Source: Xenoacremonium recifei (taxonomy: Eukaryota; Ascomycota; Sordariomycetes; Hypocreales; Nectriaceae). From it: a stretch of 64,000 nt of DNA. Below, in pieces: positions 1 through 10,883 of the stretch (positions within the stretch are counted from its first letter, which is position 1; each line of letters opens with the position of its first letter). The notes under the pieces are model-generated. The model was not told the origin of the DNA and did no database searches. It saw only the letters and a list, made by a program, of their open reading frames with translations. The stretch spans positions 310,001 through 374,000 of the forward strand of contig WOFQ01000016.1 of NCBI GenBank assembly GCA_012184525.1, given 5' to 3'. The translations under genes were made by a program, and so were the position numbers.

Positions 1-527
1 CGAGCCGGTCGTGAAGTGTTGCACGAGGGCAAAGTTCTGGGCTGGTTAGCACTCAATTGCTCTCCTTGTGTCTAGGGGGAACGCACCTTGTATAGGTCCA
101 ATGGGTTGATTCCCAGCGCGTCAACGACGTCGTCGTTTCGCACGGTACGGCGCCGCCATTTCTGCATCTCAACGGGGTTCAGATCGTGCGGCGAGTACAC
201 ATCGCCGGCCTGCCAGCGGCGCGGCATCTGGCGCAGGAACTCGCTGCTCTCCTTGGAGTGGCGCAGGTAGTCGAGCTGGGCCTTCTTCTCACGCATATAC
301 CCAGCCGAGCGCTGGCGGTAGCGCTCAAGCAGACGGGAGGCGGCATCGGAGCGCTTCGTCTCGCCGGCATTCGGGGGAGAACGTGCTGCGGGCGACGGGG
401 AGGAAAGGTTGGCTAGACGGTGCGAGGTGTTGGTACCTTCGCGGGGGGGCAGGGCGACTGCCGCGCTGGTGGTGAAGGGTCGGACGAGCGCCCGCGCGGG
501 AGCGGCGAGGGAGAGCCGCGGAGGCAT
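1..527 (-). CDS. RSM18: Mitochondrial small-subunit ribosomal protein bS18m (Rsm18), 3' end outside window
   Basis: Component of the mitochondrial ribosome small subunit. The reading frame on the minus strand starts at the ATG at 525-527 (MPPRLSLAAPARALVRPF), an Arg/Ala-rich mitochondrial presequence; upstream in-frame codons lack an ATG. The S18 core is visible near the end of exon 1: GDVYSPHDLNPVEMQKWRR and then LGINPLDLYK. A 50-nt intron lies at 37-86 (donor GTGCGT, branch GCTAAC, acceptor CCCAG). Splicing gives LYK-NFALVQHFTTGS, the continuation expected for S18, in exon 2 (1-36), which leaves the window. A closer CAG lies only a few bases after the branch site and is probably skipped. 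Divergent from IMP3 over a roughly 290 bp shared promoter. The family call is from recalled S18 motifs; the C-terminus is not seen. Confidence 0.85.
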
Positions 528-821
528 GGCGGAGGTGGGCTGGAGGCGGATTGAGGGTGGTGATGCTGTTGATGGGCTGGAGCGTGGTGGTTTGGGAGGT
601 TTTTCGATATGGAGCCAATGGCGGACCGGGGGCGGATAAATTCCGCGGTCGCGGGCCGCCCCACCTCGAATTTTTGGATTCTTCAATTCACCCTTCAACA
701 CCACCGTCAAGAATTGTCAAGAGCTTTTCCTTTCGGACTTCGAAACCCACGACGACACTGTTGCTGTGTTGGTCTTGACTACGATTTTTACTGAGAGCGA
801 CTACTATAAAAATCCGCCGCC

Positions 822-1505
822 ATGGTCCGAAAACTCAAGCATCATGAGCAGAAGCTCCTCAAGAAGACCGACTTCATCACCTACAAGCAGGACAAGGGCC
901 ACCGAGACAAGGCCGTCATCCGACAGTACATGATCCAGAAGCCCGAGGACTACCACAAGTACAACCGTCTCTGTGGCGTGCGTCTCCAACCCCCCTCCTT
1001 ACTTCTCTCCTCCGTCCCTAGCTAACAACGTCCTTCGCAGTCCCTCCGCCAACTCGCCCACCGTCTCACACTCCTCCCTCCCGACAACCCCGTGCGCCGC
1101 AAGCACGAAGACCTCCTGCTCGACAAGCTCTATGACATGGGCATCCTCTCGACCAAGTCGAAGCTCTCGGCGGTGGAGAACAGCGTGACCGTCAGTGCCT
1201 TCGCGAGGCGACGACTGCCCGTGCTTATGACCCGGTTGCGCATGGCGGAGAATGTGCAGGCGGCGACGAAAATGATCGAGCAGGGGCATGTGCGTGTGGG
1301 TACTGAGACGGTGACAGACCCGTAAGTTTGCCTAAAACTTTGGGAGTCAGGGACGAGGGTTCAGGAAGTTCGATGGCTAACAAGTTGCAGTGCGTATCTT
1401 GTAACGAGAGGGATGGAGGACTTTGTGACATGGACGGTGGGAAGCAAGATCAAGCGCAACATCATGAAGTACCGGGATCAGCTCGACGATTTTGAGCTTC
1501 TGTGA
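822..1505 (+). CDS. IMP3: U3 small nucleolar ribonucleoprotein protein Imp3
   Basis: Nucleolar subunit of the small-subunit processome that helps U3 snoRNA pair with the pre-18S rRNA. Exons 822-977, 1041-1321 and 1391-1505 join to 183 residues, the usual Imp3 length. The product begins MVRKLKHHEQKLLKKTDF and continues through an S4-type RNA-binding segment (RRLPVLMTRLRMAENVQAA, then IEQGHVRVGTETVTDP) to a basic end, KIKRNIMKYRDQLDDFELL. Both introns have good donors (GTGCGT, GTAAGT) and GCTAAC branch sites. The start sits in a strong context (CCGCCATGG). The A/T-rich run just upstream is only about 15 nt from the ATG, so it is leader rather than a TATA box. Identity is firm because the whole length follows the family. 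Confidence 0.93.
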
Positions 1506-2406
1506 GGAACGACATACGACCGACAATGTGGATAGAGGCTGGTCATTCATGCCAACGATAGACGGCTGGGGAGTTCTGGCGTTTTATTTCGACATTTACA
1601 CGTGATTGAGCAATCTGGGGGGTTTTCTCTTCCCCGGAAGACGGTCGACCTTTGCGATAGCGGATCGACATCTAAGATCCGATCCTGCGTTGGGATTTCT
1701 GCAGTGACTATACGACAAGGAAGTGTGATACAGAGCTGGATCAACCCACGGATTAAAGGGGATATGGAAAAGGCACACAAGGGGAAAATCGAGTATTCGA
1801 AAGCACAAGCAGTCAACTGATTCGAGAGTGACGATGTTTCTAAGTTGGAATATTGAGTTGACAGTTCATAGTCCTTACCTGCCAGAGTCGATCCGATGCA
1901 ACCATTTGTGACGGACCATAGGGCAACGCTGAATACAAACTATTTCTACAATATTACCCACCAAACCCTCCCTCTCGAATATCTCGTTTCTTCCTTTTAT
2001 TTGCGATCTCAGCTTGAGGTCAAGAGTTTGAGGCTCCATTCGGCTCAACAGCATGACCCCGCTAACGTCGGGATAGCTCGATGCGGAGAAAGTTAACCGA
2101 TCCTACCCCAGCTTCGCCCACCCTCCATCATGTGGAGAGCATTAATGATTCAGCTACCGGTCGAAGTGACAGCATCCCTCGAAGCAGCCGGTGATTCCCA
2201 TGGCGTGCCAAGTAAAGGTCAGGAGGAAGCTCTCGAGGCTAGCGTTTTCCGACGACAGGCTCAACCCCACACCACGATGGTATAAGGCCCTTGACCCCGG
2301 ATTTCATGAGAGCTTCTTCAGAATGCCTTGTTGCCTCTCGCCACTCTACTAGATACCCTAAGGAGTCAGTCCCAATCGAGTAGCTGCAGACCGCCGAGCA
2401 ATCAGG
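1506..2406. other. Intergenic, IMP3 3' region and esterase promoter
   Basis: No supported gene. The first part is A/T-rich and probably holds the IMP3 3' UTR. The second part, up to the esterase ATG, has no repeat or RNA gene that I can recognise. Short open frames here have no family resemblance. Confidence 0.6.
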
Positions 2407-3541
2407 ATGGTCATCATCAAGGACAAGCCCGAGTACATCCCCCTCGACCCAGACTTCAAGCCGCTGCCCAAGAATGGCCACCTCAGCGAAATCGACCCCG
2501 AGTTTGCGAAGCTCAAGCCGGGCCTGGACGCCTTCATAGACTCGGTTTGGGAGCCGTCCATGTCACTGGCCGACTTTCGCCAGGCGTGGCTTGCTGACTC
2601 GGCCGCGCCCGCGGGCTGCCCTAAGGAAGGCGAGGATATTGTGACGGAGACGCGGATGATCCCCATGCGTGACGGCGCTGAGGTCGAGGTCAAAATCTAC
2701 AAAGCGAAGGACGCGAAGCCGGGCGCCGCACTGGTGATGCGGTATCATGGTGGCGGATGGGTGGTTGGGAGCCATAATATCGAGAGCTCGGAGAACCTGC
2801 TCATTGCGGGGAAGACGAACTCAGTGGTGGTCAGCGTGCTCTATCGGATGTAAGTCGAGGTGTGGAAAAGAAAGGACGAGAAAAGCTGATGAGACAGGGC
2901 CCCTGAATACCGATTCCCCTACGCTGTTAATGACTGTCTCGACGGCCTAAAATGGGTATGATCAATACGTCTTATCTAGCACTTCTCAGCTCACACTGTC
3001 GCAGGCCAAAGCCAACGCTTCATCACTCGGCGCCGATCCCGAGAAGATCATCATCGTGGGCGGCAGTGCAGGCGCCAATCTAGCCGCCGTCACGGCCCTC
3101 ATGGCGCGCGACGAGGGCATCACGGGGATCCGCGGCCAACTACTCGAGTTCCCAGTAACGTGCCACCCCAAGTTCTCACCCTACGACAAGTACGAAATGG
3201 GCAGCTACCGGCAGAACACCGACGCAAGCATCGTTACGCCCTGCCGCATGGAGTGGTTCCTCGACCAGTACATGCCCGAGCCCACCGACGACTGGCGCTT
3301 CTCATGCTTGCTGGCGCCGTCGCTGAAAGGTCTACCGCCGACGATGCTGCTGGTAGCTGGGTTTGACATCTTGCGTGATGATGGCATTGCGTATGCGGAG
3401 AGATTGGCGGCTGAGGGCGTAGAAGCCGAGCTGCACACGTATCAGGGCATGCCGCATTGCTTCTACGGGTTTACGGAGCATCCGAAGGCAATAGATTACT
3501 TTGAGCGTGTGGTGGGGTTTATTCAGAAGCATGGGAGGTGA
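2407..3541 (+). CDS. Alpha/beta-hydrolase, hormone-sensitive-lipase type esterase
   Basis: Predicted carboxylic-ester hydrolase of the HSL (family IV) group. Exons 2407-2849, 2898-2955 and 3005-3541 encode 345 residues. The oxyanion-hole motif YHGGGWVVGS lies near residue 112. The nucleophile elbow GGSAG (GxSxG) is near residue 186 and carries the catalytic Ser. The acid is probably Asp in FDILRDDG (about 288) and the base His in MPHCFYGF (about 317). The segment RMAPEYRFPYAVNDCLDGLKW between the motifs is typical of the family and spans the first splice junction, which supports it. There is no signal peptide, so the enzyme is probably cytosolic. Introns are 48 and 49 nt with clear GT-AG ends. 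The substrate is unknown; such enzymes act on short acyl esters, lactones or secondary-metabolite esters. The neighbours are housekeeping genes and give no pathway hint. Confidence 0.85.
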
Positions 3542-3870
3542 AGAGCAGGATGAAGCAGGGCATGAATATTATGAATGAGACCAGGATTATTAATGCATGA
3601 GTGAAGAGTGTGCGTGTGTGCTTTACTGACTGACATGGTCGGCGATCAGATCCGGGCCGAAGTGCGGAGTGACCTCCTTGTTTAGGTCAGGTAGTCTCAG
3701 TCCCATCGATAGGGCGCACTTACACGTCTCATCCTCCCACTTGTCCCAGCTCCCAAACTCTCACCTTTACTCCTCACTTCTCACCCTCACCCCCTGACCC
3801 CTTTTCCGTCTTTTTTTCTTCACCCTCGTATTTTGACCCCCTTTTAACCCAAAACTTACTCACAGCCAAC
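3542..3870. other. Intergenic with pyrimidine-rich leader
   Basis: Contains the esterase 3' region and, from about 3720 to 3850, a strongly C/T-rich tract just before the methyltransferase ATG. Such tracts are common in 5' leaders and core promoters of filamentous ascomycetes. No gene seen. Confidence 0.5.
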
Positions 3871-4800
3871 ATGACGCTCCGCGAGACTCTCGCTACCCTC
3901 ATCCACCCCTGGCTCTTCATGAGCATCTCGCTGCGCTTCCTGCCCGCCACCATCCTGAACGCCGACCTGGCCACGCTGCTTTCCCCCGCACGCTTCATCG
4001 ACGCCTGGTTCGGCCGCTTCTGGGCCTTTGTCGGCCCGCAGGTCAAGGCTGCGGCCGAGACCCGCGTCATCCCGCTGCTCGAAGGCCGCGTTACGGCTGG
4101 CCGTGTAAATGAGGCGGTCGTCAACCCGCCCGTGTCTGGCGTCGTGCTTGAGGTCGGCGCTGGGAGCGGCATGTGGGCGGATGTCTTTGCGAAGATCGGC
4201 GGGGGCGCGGCAGAGGATGGGAGCTTGAGGCGGAGAGGCGCGGCTCCGGGATTGAAACGTGTTTATGGGATTGAGCCCAACCCTACCTCTGCGGCGGCGC
4301 TGCGCAAGCGCGTAGTTGATGTCGGACTCGACGGCACGTATGAGGTTGTCCCTGTGGGCATCGAGCAGCTCAATGACCCAGGCGCGTGGGAGGGACGCAT
4401 CGAGCCTGGCAGCGTTGACTGCGTGGTGACGATCCTGTGCCTGTGCAGCATTCCCGAGCCGGAGAAGAACGTACGGCTGCTGTACGAGTGTCTGAAGAAG
4501 GGCGGGCGGTGGTATGCGTATGAGCATGTTCGCGTTGGGGCGCGCGGAGGGTTCATGATGCGGGTGTATCAGCGTGAGTTGCCCCCCATTGACAAGGAGC
4601 ACTAGACGTGATGCTGATGAAGCGATATAGGATTCGTCAGTTTTTTCTGGAACTGGTGCATGGGCTCATGCCGTATCTGTCGCTGTACCGAGAAGACGCT
4701 GCGCGAGGCTGGACCGTGGGAGAGCATTGATCTTGTATCGCCGCCGGACGAGTCGGCCTGGGCGACGCTGCCTCATACCTACGGTATGCTTACCAAGTGA
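3871..4800 (+). CDS. SAM-dependent methyltransferase, METTL7/TMT1-like
   Basis: Class I methyltransferase of 290 residues from exons 3871-4573 and 4631-4800 (57-nt intron, donor GTGAGT). The SAM-binding motif I VLEVGAGSGMW is near residue 92, followed by the acidic turn VYGIEPNP. The substrate-side block SVDCVVTILCLCSIPEPEKN resembles the METTL7 family, as does CLKKGGRWYAYEHV. A hydrophobic N-terminal stretch (LIHPWLFMSISLRFLPATIL, roughly residues 10-29) could be a membrane anchor, which also fits METTL7, an ER and lipid-droplet enzyme in animals. The short second exon supplies a Cys-rich segment (WCMGSCRICRCTEK). The methyl acceptor cannot be told; thiols are the known acceptors in animal relatives. 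Converges on the ERCC6L2-like gene. Confidence 0.8.
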
Positions 4801-5012
4801 ACAAGATTAAGGTGAGTAGAATAGGAGTTTGAATTGGAGGTGATGGATATGGCATTGGATAATCGTGAGGTGGGAGTACGAGAGAGCATGAAATTGACGA
4901 GAAATGAGATCAAATGACAAACGGAATAAAGGAGTCAGGGGCCAGAATGCAGAAGCGTAAATAAATCATGGGAAACGTCCCGGGTATCTAACATCAAAGA
5001 ACTCCCGTGCCC

Positions 5013-8000
5013 TCACAGCTCATCGTCATCGTCATCATCCGACAAGAAAATCGACGTCCGCTTGCTTGTACCGTCCATCTGCGCCGCCTTTCTCTCTCCA
5101 AGCAGCGAATCAATATCCAAAGCCTCCACTTTCGATTTCATTTCCAACTTGATGTCTGGCTTCCGCTCTTCCTCCAGCTTTGGCTTCGACTCAATTGTCT
5201 CAGCCTTGAACTCGCTCTTCACGCCTTCGTATTTGACGTCGTACTCCGTCTTCGGCTCTTTTTTCTCTTCAGCTTTGACCAGTTCTTCATCGATGAGTTT
5301 CGTCTCTCTCCTCTTGTAAAACATATCCAGGCAATTTCGGCGCGCTTCTTGCGACCAACTCTCCACTACCAACGCAAACTCTGTTGCATTGGAGAAGCCG
5401 TATTCCCTTGCCATCTCGCAGAACTGGCGCAGCATCACATCTTCGGGCGGGTTATAGGTTCCATGCAGGCCGCCTGATTCTTCTTGGCTGTCCACAAACA
5501 GCGCGCTCTGCCCCTCGATGTCGCCCTCTGAGTACGATGTCATAGCGGCTCGCCGCGAGAGCTGCTCCTCCACCTTGGAAGAGCCGACGACCTCCGAATT
5601 GTCATGGGTGTAGTCAACACCAGCAGAGGTCAAGATGGCCTGGACCGCATCGCTCTTGGGAGCTACCTTCTTTTTCGAGTCCAATAGCTTCTCCTGGTTC
5701 TCGGCAGTAAGGAGCGCCGCAAGTTGACCCATGCCCCCATCTTCGTTGTCCTTGTCCTCGTGTTTGATCAGGTCAAGATCTTCATTGTCCTTCGCCGCTT
5801 GCTCCATGTCAACCTCTGTGAGGTGGACTCCAGCCTTTGCTTCTGCAATGTTCGTTTTGTTCACAATGTTCTGCAGCAGACCGCTGTCCCTATGATACGT
5901 GAAGATGTTGGAGAGTCCAAAGATCTCGCCCTTCCTCTCCGTATCCTGCTGGACGCCCTTGAAGTATCGCCTTTCAGAAGAGGCCGTATAGCCAATATTC
6001 GCCTGTTGCTGCTTGTAGATTTGGCGCGCATAGACAATCTCCTCCACAGTCCCGAGGGATATGAGTCGAAATACTTCGACATCACGAGTCTGTCCAATTC
6101 GATAGGCTCGATCCTGGGCTTGAAGATCGTAGGAGGGGTTCCAATGAGGATCGATGATGACAACCTTGTTCGCAGACGTGATGTTGAGACCAACACCTCC
6201 TGCTTTCGTTGAAATGAGAAAGACAAACTGTGTTGGGTCCGAGTTGAAAGTGTCCACCACTTCCTGGCGTTGCTCATACGATAGCGTACCATCCAAATAG
6301 CTTACAGTGTAACTCGTGTTCGTGAACAGATGTTGTAGAATCCGAAGAAGCCGCACGCTGTGAGAAAACATCAAAACCTTATCTCCATTACTGTGCCAAA
6401 ATTTCAACAGTTTCTTCAGAACCTTCCACTTCCCGCAAAACTCGGGGTTGACCAAATTCTTAATCTGGTCCCGATTGTCGTACAGCAGCTTCCAGTCGTC
6501 CGGCATACAAGTCTGGAGTGTCTTAAGCTCCGACTTGTGCTTGGTTTCCATATCAGTAGTCTGGGGCACAAGGAGAGTGAGATGATTGGCCATCTTCTGC
6601 AAGACCATCATGCTTGGGAAGACTATGCTTTGCCACCGCTTTCCGTCCGGGAGCTTCGAGCAACAACACCAGCCCTTCTTCGTGCCGTCGCAACAGGGCT
6701 CTGAAATAGTGCGAAGAATCTCGATATTCCTGCTGTCCAAGAAATTTTCGTAGGCTTCCCTCTGCAAGTCGGTGAGCGGGCAAAAGACCACTCTGTCGGT
6801 TTTCTTCGGCAGCTGGTCGGCAATCAAAGTCTTCATTCGGCGGAGAAAATACATCGGCAAGAGGTTTTCGACGAGCTTCTTAGCGGTTTGTCTCGCAAGA
6901 CTCAATTGAGCAACCGTCGCATCGTGTGACTGGCCCACGGTCAACGGTTTTGTGATTGTGTTTTTCCACTCGCTGTTCGTTCCAAAGTGTCCCGGATTGG
7001 TCCAGTCCAGCAACGTCCACAATTCTTCGTACTTGTTCTGGATCGCCGTACCCGTGAGGCCGATGCGGCACAAGGCATTGACCTCGTTAAGCGCCTTGGT
7101 GGTTTCTGAGTACCGGTCTTTGAGACGGTGGCATTCGTCGCAAATTACTGCGTCCCAGAGCACCATGTTGATCGAGCTGCGGCTGTTTTTGTAGGTATCG
7201 TACGTGGTGATCATGATTTCAAGCCGACCAGCACGGGCCGAGCCCAAAACATCGTCCTTGTTCGCGCCGTGGAAGACATCAGTGTGCCACCACCCCCATC
7301 GATTCAACTCATTCTTCCAGTTCATAATGAGCGACCCAGGGCAGACAACCAGAACCTTGGGATACCACCGGTCGTTAATCTGGCGAATCTTTCTCAAGCG
7401 TTTTGCATCACGCTCATCACCTGTCTTGCCAAACGCAGCTGTCAGAAATGCTGCCACCTGCACCGTCTTCCCCAATCCCATGTCGTCTCCAAGTATGCCG
7501 CCCTCCTGGTATACGAACTTGCGATGGAGAAAAGATACACCAGCAATCTGGTAGTCTCGAAGGTATTGCGCGATAGACGCTGGGATCAAACCAGCCGATT
7601 GAGGCAGCTTGATATCCTTGTATGGTCTCGATGGTTTGATCCCACTACTCTCTTCAAATCTAGGGCGCTCCTCTAGGTCGCCCAGTCGGCTTGACTCTTC
7701 AAAGTAAATACCAGAGTAGTCTGGCGGCACCATGAGAGCCGCATCGTGATATATCTTCCTTTTGGTGTCAAAGTCTCGCCTCCTCTCGATGAGATACTCG
7801 GGTACGTCTGCAATTTCCATATCATCTTCAGCATTAGCGTCATCGTCATTCGCGGCCGACAAATCCCTCTTCTTTATTGACTTGCGCTTCGCTCTCCGTT
7901 TTTTGGGCTTCACGGGAAGGTCATCCTCATCATCGGTCAAGCGAACCTTCTCACTGAACTCCTCTTCATGATGCTTCCTCTTTGGCGGGGCCTTTTCGTG

Positions 8001-8087
8001 AGAGGCAGGCGCAAAGCCATCTTTATCGGATCCAGAACTTGCATCTGTATCGTCTTGTATCTCGATGACTTCTTTGCCGTGGGGCAT
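5013..8087 (-). CDS. Snf2-family DNA-dependent ATPase, ERCC6L2/Rad26-like
   Basis: Nuclear Snf2-type translocase of 1024 residues in one exon. An acidic and basic N-terminus carries KPKKRRAKRKSIKKR, a likely nuclear signal. Walker A is GDDMGLGKTVQ (about residue 200); the Walker B box reads DECH (VICDECHRLKD, about 314) rather than DEAH; motif III is LTGTAIQNKYEELW. The segment GHFGTNSEWKNTITKPLTVGQ and the block FLRRMKTLIADQLPKKTDR follow the ERCC6L2 subgroup more closely than Rad26/CSB. The helicase C lobe holds STKAGGVGLNITSANKVVI and DRAYRIGQTRDVEVFRL (about 660). After it comes the family-specific YFKGVQQDTERKGEIFGLSN. The C-terminus ends in an Asp run. ERCC6L2 relatives act in double-strand-break and transcription-linked repair; the role here is by analogy. 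Divergent from ATG7. Confidence 0.88.
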   Translation of the reverse strand: MPHGKEVIEIQDDTDASSGSDKDGFAPASHEKAPPKRKHHEEEFSEKVRLTDDEDDLPVKPKKRRAKRKSIKKRDLSAANDDDANAEDDMEIADVPEYLIERRRDFDTKRKIYHDAALMVPPDYSGIYFEESSRLGDLEERPRFEESSGIKPSRPYKDIKLPQSAGLIPASIAQYLRDYQIAGVSFLHRKFVYQEGGILGDDMGLGKTVQVAAFLTAAFGKTGDERDAKRLRKIRQINDRWYPKVLVVCPGSLIMNWKNELNRWGWWHTDVFHGANKDDVLGSARAGRLEIMITTYDTYKNSRSSINMVLWDAVICDECHRLKDRYSETTKALNEVNALCRIGLTGTAIQNKYEELWTLLDWTNPGHFGTNSEWKNTITKPLTVGQSHDATVAQLSLARQTAKKLVENLLPMYFLRRMKTLIADQLPKKTDRVVFCPLTDLQREAYENFLDSRNIEILRTISEPCCDGTKKGWCCCSKLPDGKRWQSIVFPSMMVLQKMANHLTLLVPQTTDMETKHKSELKTLQTCMPDDWKLLYDNRDQIKNLVNPEFCGKWKVLKKLLKFWHSNGDKVLMFSHSVRLLRILQHLFTNTSYTVSYLDGTLSYEQRQEVVDTFNSDPTQFVFLISTKAGGVGLNITSANKVVIIDPHWNPSYDLQAQDRAYRIGQTRDVEVFRLISLGTVEEIVYARQIYKQQQANIGYTASSERRYFKGVQQDTERKGEIFGLSNIFTYHRDSGLLQNIVNKTNIAEAKAGVHLTEVDMEQAAKDNEDLDLIKHEDKDNEDGGMGQLAALLTAENQEKLLDSKKKVAPKSDAVQAILTSAGVDYTHDNSEVVGSSKVEEQLSRRAAMTSYSEGDIEGQSALFVDSQEESGGLHGTYNPPEDVMLRQFCEMAREYGFSNATEFALVVESWSQEARRNCLDMFYKRRETKLIDEELVKAEEKKEPKTEYDVKYEGVKSEFKAETIESKPKLEEERKPDIKLEMKSKVEALDIDSLLGERKAAQMDGTSKRTSIFLSDDDDDDEL

Positions 8088-8649
8088 TTCGGGACGATGC
8101 GATCATGGCGTGGACTTGATTCACTTGAAGAGACAAGGGGGAGACGCGTGGAGGCGCGACACGGGCGTGTCTTACAGGTGAGCGAAAGCACGTGATCCCT
8201 TTAGCCACAGCAGGCAGCTCCCACCAAAAACGGTCCGGCGTGAAATGAAAAGGTGGGGGCAGCTTCAGTGGCTTCCAGGCAGTTACCTCATGAGCCGTAA
8301 GGCAAGTCATACCCCGCCGCGGGGTGCCCTGCAGCGGGCGCTGGCAACGCGCTCCTTCCTTCCCACCTAAGAGGCTGGATTCCAACCTCAGACGTCTTGT
8401 GATTACACATCCCGTCATCAAATGACAAGCCCCCTCCGAAATCCCAGACCCTGTCTTTGAACTTCTCAGCCTTGTGCCAGCCTGAACCCATGACGCGCTT
8501 GACTCACGACCTTCTCACTTTGTAACATTTAAGGACCGTCTCGCATTTGCGCCGTTCGCCTCCGGCTTCGCTTCCTCCTCCTCTGCTACTCCCCGATATC
8601 GATACCGATCCTTCGAGATAATAACAAGATCGAGATCCAGGCTTCCAGC
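8088..8649. promoter_or_regulatory. Divergent promoter between ERCC6L2-like gene and ATG7
   Basis: A 562 bp head-to-head intergenic region that must hold both promoters and 5' leaders. The ATG7 side (about 8520-8640) is C/T-rich. I see no TATA box at a convincing distance and no repeat. The boundary between the two promoters cannot be placed. Confidence 0.55.
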
Positions 8650-10883
8650 ATGGCTGCGCCTCTGCAGTTCGCGACGTTCACATCGAACATCGAGCTCCCC
8701 TTCTACTCGGCGCTCTTCGGCTCCAAGCTTGAGTACGACAAGCTCGACGACTCGGCGCGCGGCGTCCTTGGTCTCTACGAACCACAATACGGCGATCCTG
8801 AGTCGAGCTGTCGCATGCAGATTCTTGGAAATGCCTTGACAAGCACCACGTATATCTCCCCTTTGACATTTTTGCGCCTTCCCTCATTGACGATCACAGA
8901 ACTAATGCGCCCAGTGCGCCTCTAGGCACAATCCGAGCGGAGGGGATCATTCGAAACGTCAACACGTTGGAGGACTTCAAGAACATGGACAAGACGGCCA
9001 TGTTGAACACTGCGGCTCGACAGGTACCTACCCAGTCGATATTGCTGTGAGCGCCGCTAACGAGCCCAGATTTGGGACGCTATCAAGGACGGCAGCATCT
9101 ACTCGGTCCCGTCTCTCCTCTCGTCGTTCGTCATCCTTTCATACGCCGATCTCAAGAAGTACAAGTTCACATACTGGTTTGCCTTTCCAGCTCTGCACTC
9201 AAATCCGGTATGGAAGCGATCAGGTCCGGCCGAACGTCTTTCATCGGGTGAGAGTACGGCCCTTGTCGATAAGGTCGGCACTTGGAGATACAGCGTTGAT
9301 GGTCGCGAGCACGGCTTTTTCCTCGCCAAAAAGGTGTATGGAGATGATCCGGAGAGCGATGATGTCGAGCCCACCCACGACCTTCCGTACCGGTGGGTAG
9401 TCGGCTCCCTTCGCCAGTACGAGGAAGGCTTCTTCAACGAAGTACCTGAGGAAGATCGCTACGTCGCATTCGTTGACCCTTCCACCTATGGTGAGGGCCC
9501 AGGGTGGCCCCTACGAAATCTCCTCATCCTTGTGCGTCATCGGTTTCGACTGAACAAGATCAAGATCATATGTTATCGCGATACGTGGGCACGGAGGCAT
9601 GAGGCTCGCAGTGTGATTCTCCCGATTGAAACAGACGAAGTGCAAGAGGAAGATCTCGCAGAAATGCCCAAGGTAACGGGCTGGGAACGAGGTCGCAACG
9701 GCAAACTCCAGGCGCAGCAAGTCAACCTTGGCGAATACATGGATCCCACCAAGCTCGCTGACAACTCCGTGGACTTGAACCTCAAGCTTATGAAATGGCG
9801 AATCGCTCCCGATCTGAACCTAGAAACGATCAAAAACACCAAATGTCTGCTCCTCGGTGCCGGCACGCTGGGAAGCTATGTATCAAGGAATTTGATGGGA
9901 TGGGGTGTCCGGAAAATTACCTTTGTAGATTATGGGAGAGTCTCATACTCTAACCCTGTGAGGCAACCACTGTTTGAGTTCGAGGACTGCCTTGAAGGCG
10001 GCAAACCGAAGGCTCCCCGTGCGGCAGAAGCTCTGAAGAGGATCTACCCAGGTGTCGAGAGCGAGGGACACTCCCTGTCTGTCCCCATGCTTGGCCACCC
10101 CTTTACGGATGAGGCCAAGACGCGAGCCGACTACGAGAAACTGGAGGCACTCATCAACGATCACGACGCCATATTCCTCTTGATGGACTCTCGTGAGTCC
10201 CGATGGCTTCCAACAGTTATGGGCAAGGCCGCTGGCAAGATCGTAATGAATGCTGCGCTCGGGTTCGACTCGTACGTTGTAATGCGACACGGCACCGAAG
10301 GTCATGGCGAGGGGAAATCCTCACTCGGCTGCTATTTCTGCAACGATGTTGTCGCGCCAGCAGATGTAAGTCTACCCCTAACCGTATCAGAGAGTGGCAC
10401 TAACCTGAGTCACAGTCCCAGAAGGACCTAACATTGGACCAGCAATGTACAGTCACACGTCCTGGTGTTGCAGCGATTGCATCTGCACTTCTTGTTGAAC
10501 TCCTAACCAGCGTACTGCAACACCCTCTCGGTAAAGACGCGCCTGCTCCGCAACCCAGTCCTGGCGTCACGCCCGAGCGAGACCCCCCAGAGCATCCCCT
10601 CGGCCTTGTGCCCCATCAGATACGCGGTTACGTGTCCAATTTCCAGAATATTGTGATCCGCGGACAGTCCTACGACTGCTGCAGCGCCTGCAGCCCCAAG
10701 ATCCTGACTGCATTCCGCCAGGACGGATGGGGCTTCGTGAAGAAGGCGTTACAGGAGAAGGACTACGTTGCCGAACTGTCAGGACTAGCCGAGGTGCAGC
10801 GGCGCGCGGAGGAGATGGCTGCGGAGGTCGATTGGGAGGACGACGAGGGAGTAGAGGAGGAGGGCGATGGAGAGCTGTTGTGA
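8650..10883 (+). CDS. ATG7: Autophagy E1-like activating enzyme Atg7
   Basis: Ubiquitin-like-activating enzyme for Atg8 and Atg12, needed for phagophore growth in the cytosol. Exons 8650-8849, 8915-9023, 9070-10365 and 10416-10883 give 690 residues, normal for fungal Atg7. The N-terminal domain starts with FATFTSNIELPFYSALFGSK. The adenylation domain has the nucleotide loop LLGAGTLGSYVSRNLMGWGV (about residue 363) followed by ITFVDYGRVSYSNPVRQPLF. Within CNDVVAPAD-SQKDLTLDQQCTV, which spans the last intron, the catalytic Cys is in QCTVTRPG (about residue 546). The acidic C-terminus (WEDDEGVEEEGDGELL) matches the tail that recruits Atg8. All three introns are short (65, 46 and 50 nt). Identity is secure. 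Confidence 0.96.

Noticed and set aside
804..821. TATA-like run before IMP3
   Set aside because: Only about 15 nt from the start codon, so it must be in the leader.
3856..4602. 248-codon minus-strand open frame
   Set aside because: Exactly antisense to the methyltransferase exon; composition is that of a shadow frame in GC-rich coding DNA.
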